64,000 nucleotides of DNA from Haloimpatiens lingqiaonensis (GTDB lineage Bacteria; Bacillota; Clostridia; Clostridiales; Clostridiaceae): NCBI RefSeq assembly GCF_044502415.1, contig NZ_CP172402.1. One strand, written 5' to 3'. Positions 62,940 through 64,000 of this stretch are shown in pieces (within the stretch, counting starts at the first letter, position 1; every line of letters begins with the position of its first letter). Below the pieces are notes generated by a model, which saw nothing but the letters and a program-made list of their open reading frames with translations, did no database searches and was not told the DNA's origin. The translations under genes and the position numbers were made by a program.

Positions 62940-63127
62940 ATAATCACAGCTCCCTTCTAATACATTGTATCTTTTAATAATTACTTCAATGAAATATAAA
63001 TATCAACCTTAGCATTAGTAAACTACATCCCTTTTACTTCGTTGAAGTGGGGGCTTCGTGATCAATACTGCTGTAGCAAGTTTACCCACGCTCAAAAGGT
63101 CGAACCAACCTCAGTATAATACCAAAA
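62940..63127 (-). mobile_element. IS605-type right end after a TnpB remnant
   Basis: Minus strand GCGTGGGTAAACTTGC, GAAGCCCCCACTTCAACG and TAGTTTAC (63017-63112) are the guide-RNA-scaffold and right-end hairpins of an IS605-type element; the TnpB fragment lies immediately upstream. The rest (62940-63016) is AT-rich. Confidence 0.5.
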
Positions 63128-63217
63128 TTACATAGATAATTTCAGTAAGTTTTTACTAGCACTTATATCCCTATCATGGTGCGTTCCACAATTAGAAGAA
63201 TTCCATTCTTCCATACC
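63128..63217 (-). pseudogene. TnpB C-terminal fragment (IS605 family)
   Basis: Minus strand codons read GMEEWNSSNCGTHHDRDISA, then SKNLLKLSM and a stop at 63128. CGTHHDRDxSASKNL is the last zinc-finger/RuvC-III block of TnpB. The rest of the gene is gone. It begins six bases after the stop of the hypothetical gene at 63223. Confidence 0.75.
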
Positions 63218-63222
63218 ACTAT

Positions 63223-63483
63223 CTATTCCGCATCAAAATCAATAAAGTACTTTCTCTCTGGTGTATGTATCGTAAGTGTCGCCAAATTAATATTGTCATC
63301 TAAAATATCCACTCTGTATTCGAACATGATGTCGTCATTTTGTTTCTTCAAGAATAAGTAACTTCCTTCTTCTTGTTCCTCGGCCTCATCACTTATTTCA
63401 TCGTAGACTTTTTCACCACTAACTTCTCCAGAATATCCTGATTTTCTTATCTTCTCTTCTATTGCTTTAAAAAACTGTTCCAT
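63223..63483 (-). CDS. Acidic hypothetical protein
   Basis: An 86-residue very acidic protein (MEQFFKAIEEKIRKSGYSGE..., DEISDEAEEQEEGSYLFLKK). The first part is helical, with an acidic stretch in the middle and a beta-rich C-terminus, YRVDILDDNINLATLTIHTP. There is no signal peptide or membrane segment, and I do not recognise a family. An AGAGAGAAAAAAT region before ATG 63483 gives a modest ribosome site. The TnpB remnant follows directly, so its original 3' neighbour was replaced. Confidence 0.6.
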   Translation of the reverse strand: MEQFFKAIEEKIRKSGYSGEVSGEKVYDEISDEAEEQEEGSYLFLKKQNDDIMFEYRVDILDDNINLATLTIHTPERKYFIDFDAE

Positions 63484-63569
63484 ATTTTTTCTCTCTTTCT
63501 TTTTTATATAAGTATATCATGTTTCTAAGTGAAAGTAGTCCTAAACATTATTAATTAATGATAAAATCC

Positions 63570-63625
63570 AAAAACCTCATTTACTTGTGGTACGGTTCTC
63601 CGTAACTACTTCAAATGAGATTTTT
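63570..63625. terminator. Hairpin terminator
   Basis: AAAAACCTCATTT (63570-63582) pairs with AAATGAGATTTTT (63613-63625), ending in T5 on the rightward strand and, with G-T pairs, on the other. It lies in the gap between the acidic gene and the small ORF. Confidence 0.7.
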
Positions 63626-63689
63626 CCATTTTATTCTTGTGTATATATTCTACATAATTATGGTATAATTCTAAAGTACAAATTAAGAA

Positions 63690-63780
63690 TTCCGTAGTGG
63701 ATGGCTACGGGGGTTTTGAGCGTTTTATCCCCCTTGGACTATTGATGAATACATCATTATAGTTAGGGGGTGGTATTGGA
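63690..63780 (+). promoter_or_regulatory. Structured leader before a small ORF
   Basis: CCGTAG...CTACGG near 63692 and GGGGGTTTT...ATCCCCC near 63709-63733 form stems; TTAGGGGGTGG follows as ribosome site. The dense structure before a short hydrophobic ORF resembles type I toxin mRNA leaders, but no antitoxin RNA can be shown. Confidence 0.35.
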
Positions 63781-63781
63781 T

Positions 63782-63931
63782 ATGCTAGAATTAACTATAA
63801 AAAGCTTTGTTACTATTTATATTATTAAATTAGTTTTAAAACATAATCTTTTTATTTCTAAGTTAATTATCAAGATTAAATTTCTTGGTATTCATATAGA
63901 ACTTAATGGCAATCGAGTAGGAGCTGAATAA
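63782..63931 (+). CDS. Small hydrophobic/basic hypothetical protein, C-terminus altered by intron
   Basis: A 49-residue ORF (MLELTIKSFVTIYIIKLVLK, then a basic segment FISKLIIKIKFLGIHIELNG) with the GGGGGTGG ribosome site five bases from the ATG. It has one amphipathic/hydrophobic stretch and high Lys and Ile. The last residues (NRVGAE) are encoded by the 3' end of a group II intron on the other strand (from 63912), so the original C-terminus was probably different. Possible membrane toxin or leader peptide; no family recognised. Confidence 0.4.
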   Translation: MLELTIKSFVTIYIIKLVLKHNLFISKLIIKIKFLGIHIELNGNRVGAE

Positions 63932-64000
63932 TTATTTTATTCAGCGACCTCTCACACCACCGTGCGTACCGTTCGGTACACGGCGGTTCAATAAGAATTA
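63912..64000 (-). mobile_element. Group II intron 3' end (domains V-VI), cut by the window edge
   Basis: Minus strand from the right edge: GAACCGCCGTGTACCGAACG, then GTACGCACGGTGGTGTGAGAGG, a domain V hairpin; then TCGCTGAATAAAATAATT with ATTCAGC, the domain VI stem; ending CTCCTACTCGAT, the typical A-Y 3' end of bacterial group II introns at 63912. The ribozyme 5' parts and any reverse transcriptase lie beyond the edge. Confidence 0.75.

Noticed and set aside
1..64000. CRISPR arrays, prophage or conjugative modules
   Set aside because: No regularly spaced short repeats and no phage structural or conjugation genes were seen.

Overview
The window is AT-rich, low-GC Firmicute DNA. Clostridial gene families, many TTG/GTG starts with strong GGAGG/GGGGG ribosome sites, anaerobic radical-SAM enzymes and an IStron of the type described from Clostridium botulinum and C. 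difficile point to a Clostridium, most likely of the proteolytic C. botulinum / C. sporogenes group. This is inferred from gene content, not from a database match.

Layout. 1-9.8 kb: the edge of a CbiZ-type amidohydrolase gene, a DMT transporter, a two-gene radical-SAM DNA-repair-like pair, a nitroreductase, the RNA polymerase recycling ATPase HelD and an AAA/PD-(D/E)XK protein. 9.9-23.7 kb: an ABC-2 exporter (one permease gene broken), then four tandem ~840-residue FtsX/MacB-type permeases. The first three permeases and the ABC-2 ATPase are each preceded by a copy of the same terminator-promoter-RBS cassette. 24.2-29.4 kb: a peptide maturation cluster with a precursor of eight Cys at exact CXXX spacing, a small partner protein, a double-SPASM-like radical SAM maturase, a minimal subtilase and an ABC exporter. 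At 29.7 kb a LolD/MacB-type ATPase is followed by the 27-codon scar of a deleted permease. 30.7-33.8 kb: nadABC. 33.9-36.7 kb: an operon of two MinD-like ATPases with ferredoxin inserts, two NifX/NifB-like proteins and a DUF134 regulator.

37.1-43.6 kb: a hydantoin/N-carbamoylsarcosine degradation operon with a sigma-54 promoter, three enhancer-like repeats and its PAS-AAA-Fis activator. Its hydantoinase gene carries a 2.46-kb IStron (group I intron plus TnpB). The predicted splice joins the two coding halves exactly in frame, so the gene is probably expressed. 43.6-47 kb: a second ABC-2 exporter and a pseudouridine synthase. 47.3-52.7 kb: a cobalamin-riboswitch-controlled ChlI/ChlD-type chelatase pair; the chlD-like gene is split by a 1.8-kb DDE insertion sequence whose precise removal restores the frame. 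52.8-59.2 kb: an acetyltransferase, small proteins, the pabABC folate operon, a hotdog thioesterase and a UPF0489 protein. 59.5-62 kb: thiSGH behind a promoter and a leader hairpin. 62-64 kb: a frameshifted radical SAM gene, an IS605 remnant and, at the right edge, the 3' end of a group II intron.

Regulatory RNAs and mobile elements dominate the unusual signals. They are two copies of a ~170-bp palindromic MITE with target duplications, one IStron, one intact IS, remnants of IS110 and of three IS605-type right ends, a group II intron, a B12 riboswitch and a thiS leader. No CRISPR array, rRNA or tRNA gene was seen.
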